DNA of 64,000 nt from Pseudomonas sp. RIT288 (GCF_000631985.1 NZ_JFYN01000012.1:372001-436000), one strand, 5' to 3'; positions 7,220 to 17,609 are shown, numbered from the stretch's first letter. Made by a program: numbers and translations. Notes: a model not told the origin generated them from the letters alone.

Positions 7220-8551
7220 TCAGCTGCCCGGAACAAACATCTCCCGACTCAACCCATGCCGCTGCAGCTTTTCATTGAAGGTCCGGCGCGGCAGTTGCAA
7301 CTCCTCCAGCACCGCTTTCACGTCACCCTTGTGCCGGGTCAGCGCCGCGCGCAGGCACTGCGCTTCAAACGCTTCCTGTTGCGCGGCGAGGGACTGGCCC
7401 GGATCGATGCCTTGCACCGGCTCATCCAGCCCCAGCACCTGGCGCTCGGCGACATTCGCCAGTTCGCGCACGTTGCCTGGCCAGTCGTGGCTGAGCAGGT
7501 GGCTCAATTGTGCACCGCTCAACGGCGGTAGGGTGCGGCCCAGGCGCTGGGCGGCGCTGAAGGCGAACGATTCGAACAGCAGCGGAATGTCTTCGCGGCG
7601 ATCGCGCAGCGGCGGCAGGCGCAGCTCGGCGACGTTCAGGCGATACGCCAGGTCTTCGCGAAAACGTCCGGCCCGGGCCTCATCCAGCAGATCAGGTTTG
7701 GTTGCGGCAACAATCCGCAGATCGACGCGAATACTCTGGTTCGAACCGAGGCGCTCCAGCTTCTGTTCCTGCAACACCCGCAGCAGCTTCACTTGCTGGG
7801 CCAGCGGCATGCTTTCGATTTCATCGAGAAACAGCGTGCCGCCGTCGGCATATTCCAGCTTGCCGATGCGCTTGCCGGAAGCGCCGGTGAACGCGCCACT
7901 TTCATGACCGAACAACTCGGCTTCGAACAACTGCTCGGGAATCGCCGCGCAGTTCAGCGCCACGAAGGGCTTGGCGGCGCGCGGGCCGAAATCATGCAGG
8001 CAGCGGGCGATCAGTTCCTTGCCGCTGCCGGTTTCGCCACGGATCAACACGTTGACCGGCAGCGCCGCCAGATCCAGCACCTGTCGACGCAAAGTCTGCA
8101 TGCCACGGGACACGCCGAGCAGCGTCGCATCGAGTCGGGCGCGGTGGTCGGCCTGCTCGTGCAGGGCACGGTTTTCCAATACCAGGCGCCGCTTGTCGAG
8201 GGCACGGCGCAGGCTGCCGAGCAGGGTTTCCGGGCTGAACGGTTTTTCCAGAAAGTCGTAGGCGCCGTCACGCATGGCTTCGACCGCCATCGGCACATCG
8301 CCGTGACCGGTCAGCAGTATCACCGGCAAATCGCTGTCACGGCGCTGCACTTCGGCCAACAACTGCAGACCACTGAGCCCGGGCATGCGCACATCGCTGA
8401 GGATCACCCCGGGGAAGTGCGCGGGCAGCGCCGCGAGGCAGTCTTCGGCGCGGCTGAACAGCTGCACCTCGAACCCCGACAGGCTCAGCCATTGCTCGAC
8501 GGCGCTGCGAATGCTGCTCTCGTCATCGACCACCATCACTGAGTTGAGCAT
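7220..8551 (-). CDS. Sigma-54-dependent response regulator, DctD/MifR-like
   Basis: A 443-residue NtrC-family activator. It has a receiver domain (DD near residues 9-10, phospho-acceptor in LSDVRMPG near residue 53, and K in FLEKPF), then an AAA+ domain with Walker A GETGSGKE, the sigma-54 contact loop GAFTGA near residue 220, Walker B GTLFLDEI, and a C-terminal Fis-type helix-turn-helix (VLEELQLPRRTFNEKLQRHG). Once phosphorylated it should drive RpoN promoters, very likely the one of the adjacent permease. Its ATG overlaps the stop of the kinase gene by one base (TGATG), so the pair is translationally coupled. Confidence 0.93.
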   Translation of the reverse strand: MLNSVMVVDDESSIRSAVEQWLSLSGFEVQLFSRAEDCLAALPAHFPGVILSDVRMPGLSGLQLLAEVQRRDSDLPVILLTGHGDVPMAVEAMRDGAYDFLEKPFSPETLLGSLRRALDKRRLVLENRALHEQADHRARLDATLLGVSRGMQTLRRQVLDLAALPVNVLIRGETGSGKELIARCLHDFGPRAAKPFVALNCAAIPEQLFEAELFGHESGAFTGASGKRIGKLEYADGGTLFLDEIESMPLAQQVKLLRVLQEQKLERLGSNQSIRVDLRIVAATKPDLLDEARAGRFREDLAYRLNVAELRLPPLRDRREDIPLLFESFAFSAAQRLGRTLPPLSGAQLSHLLSHDWPGNVRELANVAERQVLGLDEPVQGIDPGQSLAAQQEAFEAQCLRAALTRHKGDVKAVLEELQLPRRTFNEKLQRHGLSREMFVPGS

Positions 8552-10311
8552 CAGATATGTGCCTCCAGATCGATCGGCAGGGTCAGGGTGAACACCGCGC
8601 CGGACTCGCCATTTTCGGCGCTCAGGCGTCCGCCGGATTCATGCACGATGGCAAAGGATACCGCCAGCCCCAGCCCCAGCCCGTCACCCACCGGTTTGGT
8701 GGTGAAGAACGGGTCGAACACCTGATTCAGGTGCTGTTCGGCAATCCCGCCGCCATTGTCGATCACGCTCAGGCGCCACAGTTGTTCGTCCACCTCCAGG
8801 CGAATTTCCAGGCGCTTGCACGGTTTGCCCTGCATTGCATCGAGGGCATTGCGCAGCAGGTTGATCAGCACCTGCTCGAGGCGTATTGCATCACCACGCA
8901 CCCAGGCCGGACGCGTCAGGTGCAGCACCAGACTGACCTGTTCGTCGCGCAGGCGCGCATCGAGCAGTTGCAGGGACTGATCGACCACGGTCGCCAGGTC
9001 CAGCCGTTCGCGCAGTCCGCTGGGGCTTTTGCGGGCGAAGGTTTTCAGGTGGCCGGTGAGCGATGCCATGCGCGTGAGCATGTCGTCCACCGGTTTGAGC
9101 GCCTTGTACGCATCGTCGACGCGGCCATGCTCAAGCAGCAGGCGCAGCGTTGCGAGCTGCATGCGTTGCGCGGTCAGCGGTTGATTGATTTCGTGGGCCA
9201 GTGCGGCGGACATCTGCCCCAGTGCGGCGAGCTTGGCCGATTGCACCAGACCGTCCTGCGCGGTGCGTAGATCACGGGTGCGTTCTTCGACCAGTTGTTC
9301 GAGTTCTTCGCGGTTGCGCTGGCGGATTTTCGACAGGCGCCAGCGCTGATTGAGGAACAACAGCAAAAACACCAACGCCAGCCACACACCCGCAGCGGCC
9401 AGCCCGGCGTTGCGCAAGTCTTCGAACGCCACTTGCGGACGCCGCAACAGGTGCAGGGTCCAGCCTTCGGTAACGAGCGGTAGCGATTCCCACAGATAGT
9501 CCGCCGTTCCGTCCGGACCTTCAACCCGGCGCAGGTCGCTGTTGTCGTCGAAGTGGCGCAGGGACAGATGCGTCAACGGCAGCAGCGATTGTTTGTCGTA
9601 CTGCCGCGTGCGCTTGATCTCGGCCATGTCGCGGCTGTCCAGCGGCCGCAACGAGCGATAGCGCCAGCCGGGCTGGTTGGCGATGAAGATGATCCCGCGT
9701 GCATCGCTGACCAGCAGCGTGTCGCTGCCCTGGCTCCATTCGCGCTCAAGCTCGGGGAACTCGAGCTTGACCACCATCGCGCCGAGGAACTCGGCGTTGT
9801 CGCCGAGTACCGCGCTGGACAGAAAATAACCGGGGATGCCGCTGGTCACACCCACCGCATAAAAGCGCCCGCTGCCCTGCGTGCGAGTCTGACTGAAGTA
9901 CGGACGAAAACCGTAGTTGTGACCGACGTAACTGCTCGGCAGGCGCCAGTTGCTGGCGGCCACCGCGAGGCCGGTACGATCAAGCAGTTCGAGGGTCGAG
10001 GATCGCGCCGCGCCGTTGATCTGCTCCAGCTTCAGATTCAGCGCGTTCTGTTGTTCAGCACCCACCGGCCCGGCCAGCGCCCCGCGCAATTGCGGGTCCA
10101 GCGCCAGTACGGCGGGCAGGGCGCGGTAGCGGTCGATCAGGGTGTGCAGCGAGTTGGCATACAGCGCCAATTGCTGACTGGCGCGGGTGGCGTCTTCCTC
10201 CAGCGCCTGACGTTCGGCGTGGCGGATGGCAAGGGTCGCAGCGAGGGCCGTGCCGGCAATGATCAGCAGGGTGTACAACGACAAACGCAGGGTACGGGAA
10301 GTCGGCAGCAT
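8551..10311 (-). CDS. Sensor histidine kinase, DctB/MifS-like
   Basis: A 586-residue membrane kinase. One membrane segment lies near residues 8-28 and a second near 305-325; between them is a periplasmic double-Cache-like sensor domain (YGFRPYFSQTRTQGSGRFYAVG is characteristic of the DctB sensor fold). A short coiled coil leads to the H-box LAHEINQPL (phospho-histidine near residue 372), the N-box NLLRNALDAM, and the G-boxes DNGGGI and GLGLGLAVSF. DctB-type sensors bind C4/C5-dicarboxylates directly. With the adjacent regulator and permease this suggests an alpha-ketoglutarate or similar dicarboxylate sensing circuit. Confidence 0.92.
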   Translation of the reverse strand: MLPTSRTLRLSLYTLLIIAGTALAATLAIRHAERQALEEDATRASQQLALYANSLHTLIDRYRALPAVLALDPQLRGALAGPVGAEQQNALNLKLEQINGAARSSTLELLDRTGLAVAASNWRLPSSYVGHNYGFRPYFSQTRTQGSGRFYAVGVTSGIPGYFLSSAVLGDNAEFLGAMVVKLEFPELEREWSQGSDTLLVSDARGIIFIANQPGWRYRSLRPLDSRDMAEIKRTRQYDKQSLLPLTHLSLRHFDDNSDLRRVEGPDGTADYLWESLPLVTEGWTLHLLRRPQVAFEDLRNAGLAAAGVWLALVFLLLFLNQRWRLSKIRQRNREELEQLVEERTRDLRTAQDGLVQSAKLAALGQMSAALAHEINQPLTAQRMQLATLRLLLEHGRVDDAYKALKPVDDMLTRMASLTGHLKTFARKSPSGLRERLDLATVVDQSLQLLDARLRDEQVSLVLHLTRPAWVRGDAIRLEQVLINLLRNALDAMQGKPCKRLEIRLEVDEQLWRLSVIDNGGGIAEQHLNQVFDPFFTTKPVGDGLGLGLAVSFAIVHESGGRLSAENGESGAVFTLTLPIDLEAHI

Positions 10312-10398
10312 GCTGGATGCAAACAGTCAGAAAGTCGGGCCGAGACCATAGCATGGCCCCGGCCCGAAAGGATAAGAGCGGCTGAGCGTTAGCTCATT

Positions 10399-13095
10399 CT
10401 AAAGAGCCGTCGCGGGTTTACGTCTACGCGGTATACGAGAAGCATCACCTCGCTGAAAATCGGTGTTCAGAGAGAAAGCAGAAGGCGCTGAGTTCCTGCG
10501 CGACAATTGGCTGGCCTTGGGTGGTCGCATTCGGGTAATTTTCTCGAGCATGCCCATGCTTCGCCAACTGATCCCGGTCAATTCCTCGGACTCCAGTACC
10601 TGGTCATGCAACGCATTCAGTGCTTTGTCCGAAACGTGCTCTTGCAATCGCAGTTCCGCAATCAATTCGTCGGCCTTGTCGAGCCATTTTCCTGCTTGAG
10701 CGTTTTTCGCCGCCTTGTCTTTGGTGCCCCTCAGCTCGTCGACATAGCCGCCCACTATCGGCCCCAGTATCATGCCGCCAATCGTCGCAGTAGTCGTGAC
10801 GCCGAGCGTGGTCATGTTGAACGTCCGGTTGATTTGCTGCGTAACATCGGCGGGCGGCAGCGCGCCGTCTCCACCCGGATTCCATGTCCCCGGTGGGGAC
10901 CAGCCCGGATTGAACAGCGTGGTGCCCAGTGTGAATTGAGCAGCAGCCGTCAAAACTGTTGCAACGATGGCAGCGTTGGCGGGCGACGATGTACCGACGG
11001 GTAACAGGGCCAGCCCCACCCTGGAGTTCACGGCTGTCAGTACGCTCGCCTTACCCCACTGGCGCCATGTCTGCTCGGGTTTTGGGGGAAGGTGGCCAGG
11101 CGGATTATCTTGAGGGTTATCCACCCATGCCGGCACATCGGGTGCTTGCGCCGCCGTGCTTTGCGTTGACGGTCTGCGTGTGGGGCCGGGAGAAGGCATA
11201 TTGATCGCAGTTTGTGCGGGCACGACCGTCGCACCTTGCCGGTCGACAAAGTTGATCGGGTTGTTACCGCTCATGCAGTACAGATTCAACCCATCCACCA
11301 CGCCGTGCCTGTCCGGCTGCGTCCAGCGCCCCAGCCACGGAGCGTAATACCGTTCGCCATAGTAATAGAACCCGCTGCGATCCAGCTCTTTGCCGCTGTA
11401 GCGGATGGTTTTGTAGTCGACCTCGACATCTGAACGCGTTGTGAACGAGGCGGTCGCGCCAAACGGGAAGAATCGTTCGTGGCTGATCAACTGTGCTGTC
11501 TGATCAAGTTCGATAAGGCACGAACTCAGGTGATCGTTCAGGCCGTAGCGCAGTTGCGTGCTGCCGATATTCGAAGGATCGCTTTCCCAGTACAGGCAAC
11601 GAACAGTGCCTGCGCCGGTCGTGACGGTGATGGTATGCAGTTCTTCACCATTTTCCTTACAGGATATCTCCAGGCCCGGCAGGTAGCGCACTTCGTGAAA
11701 GTGGCTGATTTTTGTGCTGTAGCGGTCGTGACGTTTATAGATCCTCAGGCCCTGGCTATACAGGTAGTGTTCGGCGTCGTCCGGGGCGTCGGGACGGGAG
11801 ACCATCACCACTGACTGCAATTGATCGCGGCTATTCCATAGCAGCGGTTGCCCAGGCAGTCTTTCCATCAGGTTGCCGTGCGGGTCGAACAGGCGGGAGA
11901 GGTCCGGAAGCGGATCACCCGGCTCATGCCAGACGCCGCGATTGCTGTGCAGGTCAATGAACATCTGCTGGGTACGGCTCGCCCCCTCGCGCACCTGAAT
12001 GATTTTGAACAGATTGCCGCCATGATCATATTCGTAGGTATGTCGGTATTGACGCAGGTCTTTGGGGTCGGTGGGGGGCGGCCAGGTCGGGCCTTGCGGG
12101 TGTGCTGCGGCACTGCAGCCGGTGGCGCCACTCAGTTGGTAGAGGGAGTCGTAATCGAACGTACGGGTGCCGTCGGAGCGTTGATTGGCAAAAAAGACCG
12201 GCTTGAAGGCTGCATCGACGATTCGGGTGATCAGTCCCACAGGATCATAGGTGTATTCGAAGTCCTGAATGGGAGGCTCACTGCCTTTTTGTGCCCATTG
12301 CCTGATCAGGCGAGCATTGGCCGGGTCGTACTGCCAGTGTTCGCTCACGCCGTTGCCATTCCTTTGCAGGACAAGCTGTCCGGCGGCGTTGTATTGAGCG
12401 TCGAGCAGCACCTCCCACGACTGAACGCCACCCTTTAACGTCAGATGTGTGGCTTTGAGTTGCCCGGCCAGATCGTAGTGCATCTGTTGTCGATGCTGAC
12501 CTGCATCCGTCTGCGCCACCAAAAGGCCCTGCGGGTTACAGGTGCGTTGACTGATAAAGGTTTTCTCGTCGAAAAAGATGCGTTGTTCTCTAACGGCTTG
12601 ACCGACGAGGTTATAGCTTTGTACTTGCAAAGAACCTGAAGAATCATCTTGCCTTAGCGGTCGCCCGCGCAGGTTGTATCCGGCATCAGCCGACGCATCA
12701 GCGTAGGTGAGCGTTTCATCGTCTGCCGGGCTGGCGGAATTCTTGATGCTCAGTGGTCGCAATTGGCGGTCATACGTCATGAGCCAGATTGCATTTCGGC
12801 CATCCCAGCGTTGCAGTGTCTGTCCTGCCAGCCCTGGCAGGCTCAGGCGGGTGCCTGCGTCAACGCTTTGGGTCTCCAGAGGCTGCCCCGTCAGGGTGTA
12901 GACAGTCATGAGACTGGGCCTGGGCAAACGTGGATCCCATTGGGCGATATTACGTCCGGCCAAATCATGTTCCAGACGAGTCACCAGCGTCACCGGCGTG
13001 GCTTCGGCATCGCTGCGCCAATAGGCGATCCGACGTACCGCGAGTCCACGACTGTCGGTCGCTTCCAGCAAAGGGGTACGCCGGTGGATATTCAA
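10399..13095 (-). CDS. tccC: Tc toxin subunit C (TccC-like, RHS-repeat core with variable C terminus)
   Basis: An 898-residue protein. Residues 1 to about 621 form the RHS/YD-repeat shell of TcC proteins, ending in the RHS-associated core (YYYGERYYAPWLGRWTQPD, DGLNLYCMSGNNPINFVDRQG). Asp595 and Asp618 are 23 residues apart, the spacing I recall for the aspartyl-protease pair that cuts off the effector in TccC3. Residues 622-898 are the hypervariable effector, here with two hydrophobic stretches (about 684-730 and 761-785) and a basic tail. The start is a TTG whose last two bases overlap the TcB stop codon (TTGA), so the two halves of the cocoon are translationally coupled. Confidence 0.9.
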   Translation of the reverse strand: MNIHRRTPLLEATDSRGLAVRRIAYWRSDAEATPVTLVTRLEHDLAGRNIAQWDPRLPRPSLMTVYTLTGQPLETQSVDAGTRLSLPGLAGQTLQRWDGRNAIWLMTYDRQLRPLSIKNSASPADDETLTYADASADAGYNLRGRPLRQDDSSGSLQVQSYNLVGQAVREQRIFFDEKTFISQRTCNPQGLLVAQTDAGQHRQQMHYDLAGQLKATHLTLKGGVQSWEVLLDAQYNAAGQLVLQRNGNGVSEHWQYDPANARLIRQWAQKGSEPPIQDFEYTYDPVGLITRIVDAAFKPVFFANQRSDGTRTFDYDSLYQLSGATGCSAAAHPQGPTWPPPTDPKDLRQYRHTYEYDHGGNLFKIIQVREGASRTQQMFIDLHSNRGVWHEPGDPLPDLSRLFDPHGNLMERLPGQPLLWNSRDQLQSVVMVSRPDAPDDAEHYLYSQGLRIYKRHDRYSTKISHFHEVRYLPGLEISCKENGEELHTITVTTGAGTVRCLYWESDPSNIGSTQLRYGLNDHLSSCLIELDQTAQLISHERFFPFGATASFTTRSDVEVDYKTIRYSGKELDRSGFYYYGERYYAPWLGRWTQPDRHGVVDGLNLYCMSGNNPINFVDRQGATVVPAQTAINMPSPGPTRRPSTQSTAAQAPDVPAWVDNPQDNPPGHLPPKPEQTWRQWGKASVLTAVNSRVGLALLPVGTSSPANAAIVATVLTAAAQFTLGTTLFNPGWSPPGTWNPGGDGALPPADVTQQINRTFNMTTLGVTTTATIGGMILGPIVGGYVDELRGTKDKAAKNAQAGKWLDKADELIAELRLQEHVSDKALNALHDQVLESEELTGISWRSMGMLEKITRMRPPKASQLSRRNSAPSAFSLNTDFQRGDASRIPRRRKPATAL

Positions 13096-16000
13096 TGCAG
13101 AGGTACCTCTTCGACGGTGTCGTTGAAGTCCTCACTGGCCTGATACCACGGATGATAGGTCTCGCGGGAAAAATAGCCCTTGGCGTTGATCAGTTTGATC
13201 GGGCGACCGAGCGGGTCATAGAACAGTTGATCGAAGTAGCCAAAGCGTTGCAGGGACTGGTCATTGACGTAGCCATGGGTGTCGGCAAAAAACGGCCGGA
13301 ACTGCCGCACCGCCAGCCCTTTGTTGTTGTACTCGACCCGCGCGCTGACCCGCCAGCGCGACTCGGCATGCACCTCGAGAAGCTTGCCGTCCTCGACGAT
13401 CAGCGCGCCGTCATTACCCACCGCATAGGCGATGCCGGGTTCGACCAATTGCTGCGTTTGCAGCGTGCGGCCAAAGCCGTCGACGCAGGTTTTGCTGATC
13501 TGTATCTGCGCTGCAATCGTCTCGCCGGGGTAGCGGTCAGCGCTGAAGACAACGCTGTGCAGTGGCTCTCTCGGGACACTGGCAATCACTTCTCTCAGGG
13601 CTTGATCCGCAGCAGTCAGCGCCCCTCGTTGCCGCAGCCGTTGACGGGCACTGGCGCAGATGTGGCCGCTGGGCAGTACATCGCCGCTGGCAATCCAGGT
13701 GGCGAGCAATTCGGCGCTGATGCCCGCAGGTAACACCCCCATCCAGCTGAACAGGTCCTTGCGCAGGGTGCTGGCGGCGCCTTGCACAGCCCCGACCGGA
13801 TCTTCAATGGCGGGCCCTGGCAGAAGATTGTCGGGCCGTACGAAATCGCTCAGCGCATGGAAACCGGCGGCAACACCGTTTTCGGTGCCGTGAAAGCTCA
13901 GCGCAAGCGGCTGGCCTGCGGCGTCATACATGACCTCTTGGATATTTCCGTTGGCATCGAGAATGCTGGAGGGTAATAGCGTGTGGTAGTCGTGCGTGAC
14001 CGAAGTCGTGCAGCCGTCCGGCAATTCGACACTCCGGACCCTGAGTCGATAATCGTCGTACTGGGTTTTTGTCACGCCGTGGCTGGGCGTTTCGTTGTAT
14101 TCCCGCACTTTGAAAAAACCGGCGAGGTCGGCGTATCTGGCGAAGTTGCAGGTGCTTGACCACAGGTTTTCTTCTTCGCCGGGCTGCGATGTTTCGAAAA
14201 ACAACTTCATCGGCAAATAACCGATTTCGCGCAACGCTGCACGAATCTCAAAGGGCGGTGGCAGCACGTCGTAAGCTTGCAGGGCGGTCTTGTCAATCTG
14301 CGCGATTTCCGTGGGGCCGGCCAGCGCTTCGTATTCGGCCTTGCCACCGTCCAGCAAGGACTGATCCAGGGTTTTCAGATAGCGCTGTTCAGACTGTTGC
14401 GTCAGCACGCGCAGCGCTTTCCATTGAGTTGAATCCAGGTGCGGGGTCAACAGCTCGAAAGACACCTCGCCAGGGTTGAGCCCGTTCGGAAGGTTGCCTT
14501 TGGGCAAGACCAGGGCATCGCTGCGCGCCTGCCACACCAGCCCCAGTTGGCGACGTTGTGCACCGTCATCGAAGTCGATGAATCGCGCCCGACTCTCGCT
14601 TATGTGATACGACTTCTGAGCTTCGTCGTGAGCGTCGATCCACCAGCGCTGTTCATCCTTGTCCACGAAGGGCGGGGTGTCCGCAGCGATCCGGCGGCGT
14701 GCGTAGCTGACGAGCAGCGAATGGGTGGGCGCGCCATATGCGCTCCAGCGCAGATCGAGTTCATGCCTGCACAAGGGATCGTCGATGAACTGCTCATACT
14801 GATAGCTGATTTTTTCCAGTGACAGGGGCAGGATGATAGCGTCGGGATAGTGATCACCCTTGGGGCGAACCTCGCGCACCAGGTAGCGATATTCCTCGAC
14901 CGTGTAAGGTTTTGCCGTCAGTGGAGGATCTTCGGCGTTGTAGATTTCGGTGCGCATGAGCGTGCCGGACATGCCCCGGGCGATTTCATACGGTAGAACG
15001 CTGTCCGGCTTCGGGGTGAAAGGAATATCGCGCTCCAGCTCCGCGTCATATCGCGTGATCACGGTCCCGCCCAGCGGCACGTCTTCGCGGTCGCTGGCGA
15101 AGTAACCGTCGCGGGGCCGGTTCATGTACTGGCCGATGATGTACCAACTGCAGGCACGAATCGGCGCGGTGAAGCTGGTGTCCTCGGTCCCCGACAGGCT
15201 CTCGCTGTCGGTTTGTTCCAGGTAGCCGAAACCCCGGTATTCACGGGCCAGGGGGTCGTAGTAACCCTCGCGGTAGCTGAAACTCTGGCTCAGGCAATTG
15301 CCGGTGATTTCGTCCAGTTGGAACTGTTGCTTCACCACCTGAACATTGAGTGGCAAATAGCATGACGGTACACCCTCGGGATTGACGGCAAGCCATTGCT
15401 GCTTTTCGTCCAGCCATTCCTGCGCGGAACTGCGATAGACGATGCTGGCGCTGCAGCCCGTGTTGTTGTTGCTCGACCTCATCAGGTAGGGTTTGGCCGC
15501 AACAAAATCGTAACGCCAGTGGCACGGTTTCATGTGCGGCACGCTCAGGATCAGGCTGGAACAGCCCAAGCCTTGCAAGTCGGCAAATGTCACCTCGCAG
15601 GTTCGTTCGAACTGCACACCCTCAGGCCACGGTACGCGGATCGGAACGGTTGCCAGACTGTTGCCGCCATGATTGAGGTAGATATCGAAGGTATTGGCAT
15701 TCAGGTAAATCAGCGCCGGCGCACCGGAACCGTCAAGGTCGGCAATGCGTATTCGCGAGGCGTCAAAGGTGTCGTATTCAAAGACCGGACCGCTGAGCAC
15801 GCGACCCTTGCCGAACTTGCCGAAGCCCAGATTCGGCCAGCATTTGATTTCGTCGTGGCGGATGCGACACAGCTCGGTGGTATCGCTGGCAAGCAGATTG
15901 CCGAACAGCACCAGCTCGCTGCGGACATCGCTGAACAACGGCAGGCGATCATCGTCGGGGTCATGCAGGACTTCTTCCGCTTGCGCAAAGCCCTCCTCAA

Positions 16001-17609
16001 CTTTGCTGCGATAAAAACGCACGGAGCGAGGCCCGATCAAGGCGACCGACATCAGGCCTTCGTTGGCCAGGTCGCCGAGCTGTGCGAATGCGCCGAACAG
16101 TTCTATGGGGATTTGATTGAACTCCTTGAATTCGGACCAGGTTCGATCCGGGTTCATTGAGCGTATCCCCGCAAATCCGGGTTGCGCCGTGAGCCAGTCA
16201 AAGCGTCCGCTGCCCGACAGGGTGGTGAGTATCTGCATCACCGATTTTTTACTGTTGATTACCGGGAGGTTGTCCAGCACCGACCAAGGTCCGTAGGCGA
16301 TGTCATCGGGCCCCGATTTTCCACGAACCGGCTCGCGGTAATACCAGGCCTGGTCATAGCGGCAGAGAAAACCCGGCACGCCCTCGCCATACAGATCAAC
16401 GCAGTGATAATGCTGGCCCCCATCAATGCCCGGCATGTTCTCCTCGGCAAACAAGGGCGTTGGCGTTTGATCGAGTTCCAGGGGCGCGTACTCGAACTGT
16501 ACGGGTGGGGAGAGTTCCATATCGTCATCGCCACCGGGACCCCAGGCCTGGTAGTAAGCCGAGGTGAGCAGGCTGTAGCTCCAATCGGCTATGTGCTCGT
16601 TGTACTTGAGCAGCAAGCGCCGGACCAGCACCGGGTCGTCACCCGTTTCGGTGGGGAAATAGTGAAACATCAACACTTGTTCGCAGCGTCTGCGTGTGGC
16701 GATTTCGAAGCCGTGGCCAAACGCCGAGCTGGCATCGGGGCGAACCGGCCGAGGCTGCGTGCCCGGGACGTCATAGTCCGGTTTCACGCTCAACGATGTG
16801 CTGCGTTCGCCATAGTCGAACAGCAGATGAAAGTGCCAGTCCAGCTCGCCGGGGTTTTCCAGAGTCCAGCAGTACAGTTCCTGACTGGCGCTGAAATTGC
16901 CGTAAAGCAACCGGCGCAAATAGCGCTGTGACCGGTAATCGCGGAAGTTGTCCGGATCGGTGTCGTCGGGTTTGTATTCGTAATAGATGTGTTCGCCATG
17001 GGCAGTCATGGTTTCACAGAGCAACCACGTCGCCACGCGAAGCGGGTTTTGCGGATCCGCCACGCGTGAATCAACGGTTTTGCCGTACATGTGCAAAGAG
17101 CCATTGGGGCCAGAGACCAACCAGAAGGTCGGCAGTTTTATTTTCGGATCTGTCGGGTGCATCGGCTCCCAGCGTTCTCTGAGGCTGAAATTGCTTTCGA
17201 CCTCGGGCGTGTAGCGCACCACGGTGTGCCGGCCGATGTCCTTGTCGTTGAACGTCGTTTCGATTCGGCTCTTCAACGAGCCATCGACATTGCGCTCCTT
17301 GGTACAGATCTGCTGGTCGTGACCGATGATTTCGTCATCGTCGTCGTAGCGCGGCGTGCCTTTGTCGGTTCGACGGCTGATTTGGCCGTGGCCCATGCTC
17401 CAGCCCAGACCGAGCGGACCATTGCCCGACTGGCTGTTGTAAGTCAGTGCCAACTGCGGATCGGCACCGCGGCCGCTGGAAACGGGGATTGGCAATTGAA
17501 ACGATGCTCCACCCGTGGGCCCCACGTTGTTGAACCCCTCGCCAGTCATCGTGAACGAAGAGTGCGTGGCAATAGAAGGGGTGGGGATATTCAGTTCTTT
17601 ATCGGCCAT
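13092..17609 (-). CDS. tcaC: Tc toxin subunit B (TcaC/TcdB-like, SpvB domain)
   Basis: A 1505-residue protein. The N terminus (residues 10-330) is an SpvB-like domain, with TMTGEGFNNVGPTGGASFQ and LALTYNSQSGNGPLGLGWSM. It is followed by a beta-propeller/VCBS-like region (IRIADLDGSGAPALIYLNAN, FADLQGLGCSSLILSV) that would dock on TcA, and a C-terminal RHS-type half shell. With TcC it should form the hollow cocoon that stores the effector. I prefer the ATG at 17609 (MADKELN), preceded by GGA at a workable distance; an in-frame TTG at 17654 adds 15 residues. A 20-bp perfect dyad lies 63-82 bp upstream and recurs before the other Tc genes. Confidence 0.92.
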   Translation of the reverse strand: MADKELNIPTPSIATHSSFTMTGEGFNNVGPTGGASFQLPIPVSSGRGADPQLALTYNSQSGNGPLGLGWSMGHGQISRRTDKGTPRYDDDDEIIGHDQQICTKERNVDGSLKSRIETTFNDKDIGRHTVVRYTPEVESNFSLRERWEPMHPTDPKIKLPTFWLVSGPNGSLHMYGKTVDSRVADPQNPLRVATWLLCETMTAHGEHIYYEYKPDDTDPDNFRDYRSQRYLRRLLYGNFSASQELYCWTLENPGELDWHFHLLFDYGERSTSLSVKPDYDVPGTQPRPVRPDASSAFGHGFEIATRRRCEQVLMFHYFPTETGDDPVLVRRLLLKYNEHIADWSYSLLTSAYYQAWGPGGDDDMELSPPVQFEYAPLELDQTPTPLFAEENMPGIDGGQHYHCVDLYGEGVPGFLCRYDQAWYYREPVRGKSGPDDIAYGPWSVLDNLPVINSKKSVMQILTTLSGSGRFDWLTAQPGFAGIRSMNPDRTWSEFKEFNQIPIELFGAFAQLGDLANEGLMSVALIGPRSVRFYRSKVEEGFAQAEEVLHDPDDDRLPLFSDVRSELVLFGNLLASDTTELCRIRHDEIKCWPNLGFGKFGKGRVLSGPVFEYDTFDASRIRIADLDGSGAPALIYLNANTFDIYLNHGGNSLATVPIRVPWPEGVQFERTCEVTFADLQGLGCSSLILSVPHMKPCHWRYDFVAAKPYLMRSSNNNTGCSASIVYRSSAQEWLDEKQQWLAVNPEGVPSCYLPLNVQVVKQQFQLDEITGNCLSQSFSYREGYYDPLAREYRGFGYLEQTDSESLSGTEDTSFTAPIRACSWYIIGQYMNRPRDGYFASDREDVPLGGTVITRYDAELERDIPFTPKPDSVLPYEIARGMSGTLMRTEIYNAEDPPLTAKPYTVEEYRYLVREVRPKGDHYPDAIILPLSLEKISYQYEQFIDDPLCRHELDLRWSAYGAPTHSLLVSYARRRIAADTPPFVDKDEQRWWIDAHDEAQKSYHISESRARFIDFDDGAQRRQLGLVWQARSDALVLPKGNLPNGLNPGEVSFELLTPHLDSTQWKALRVLTQQSEQRYLKTLDQSLLDGGKAEYEALAGPTEIAQIDKTALQAYDVLPPPFEIRAALREIGYLPMKLFFETSQPGEEENLWSSTCNFARYADLAGFFKVREYNETPSHGVTKTQYDDYRLRVRSVELPDGCTTSVTHDYHTLLPSSILDANGNIQEVMYDAAGQPLALSFHGTENGVAAGFHALSDFVRPDNLLPGPAIEDPVGAVQGAASTLRKDLFSWMGVLPAGISAELLATWIASGDVLPSGHICASARQRLRQRGALTAADQALREVIASVPREPLHSVVFSADRYPGETIAAQIQISKTCVDGFGRTLQTQQLVEPGIAYAVGNDGALIVEDGKLLEVHAESRWRVSARVEYNNKGLAVRQFRPFFADTHGYVNDQSLQRFGYFDQLFYDPLGRPIKLINAKGYFSRETYHPWYQASEDFNDTVEEVPLH

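Noticed and set aside
6926..7531. 201-codon plus-strand frame near the kgtP control region
   Set aside because: Covers the sigma-54 promoter, dyads and a REP, then runs antisense to the response regulator.
10399..13095. Rhs protein as a type VI secretion or contact-inhibition effector
   Set aside because: It is coupled to an SpvB-type TcB gene, has a TcC-like core end, and no VgrG, PAAR or immunity gene is adjacent; Tc fits better.
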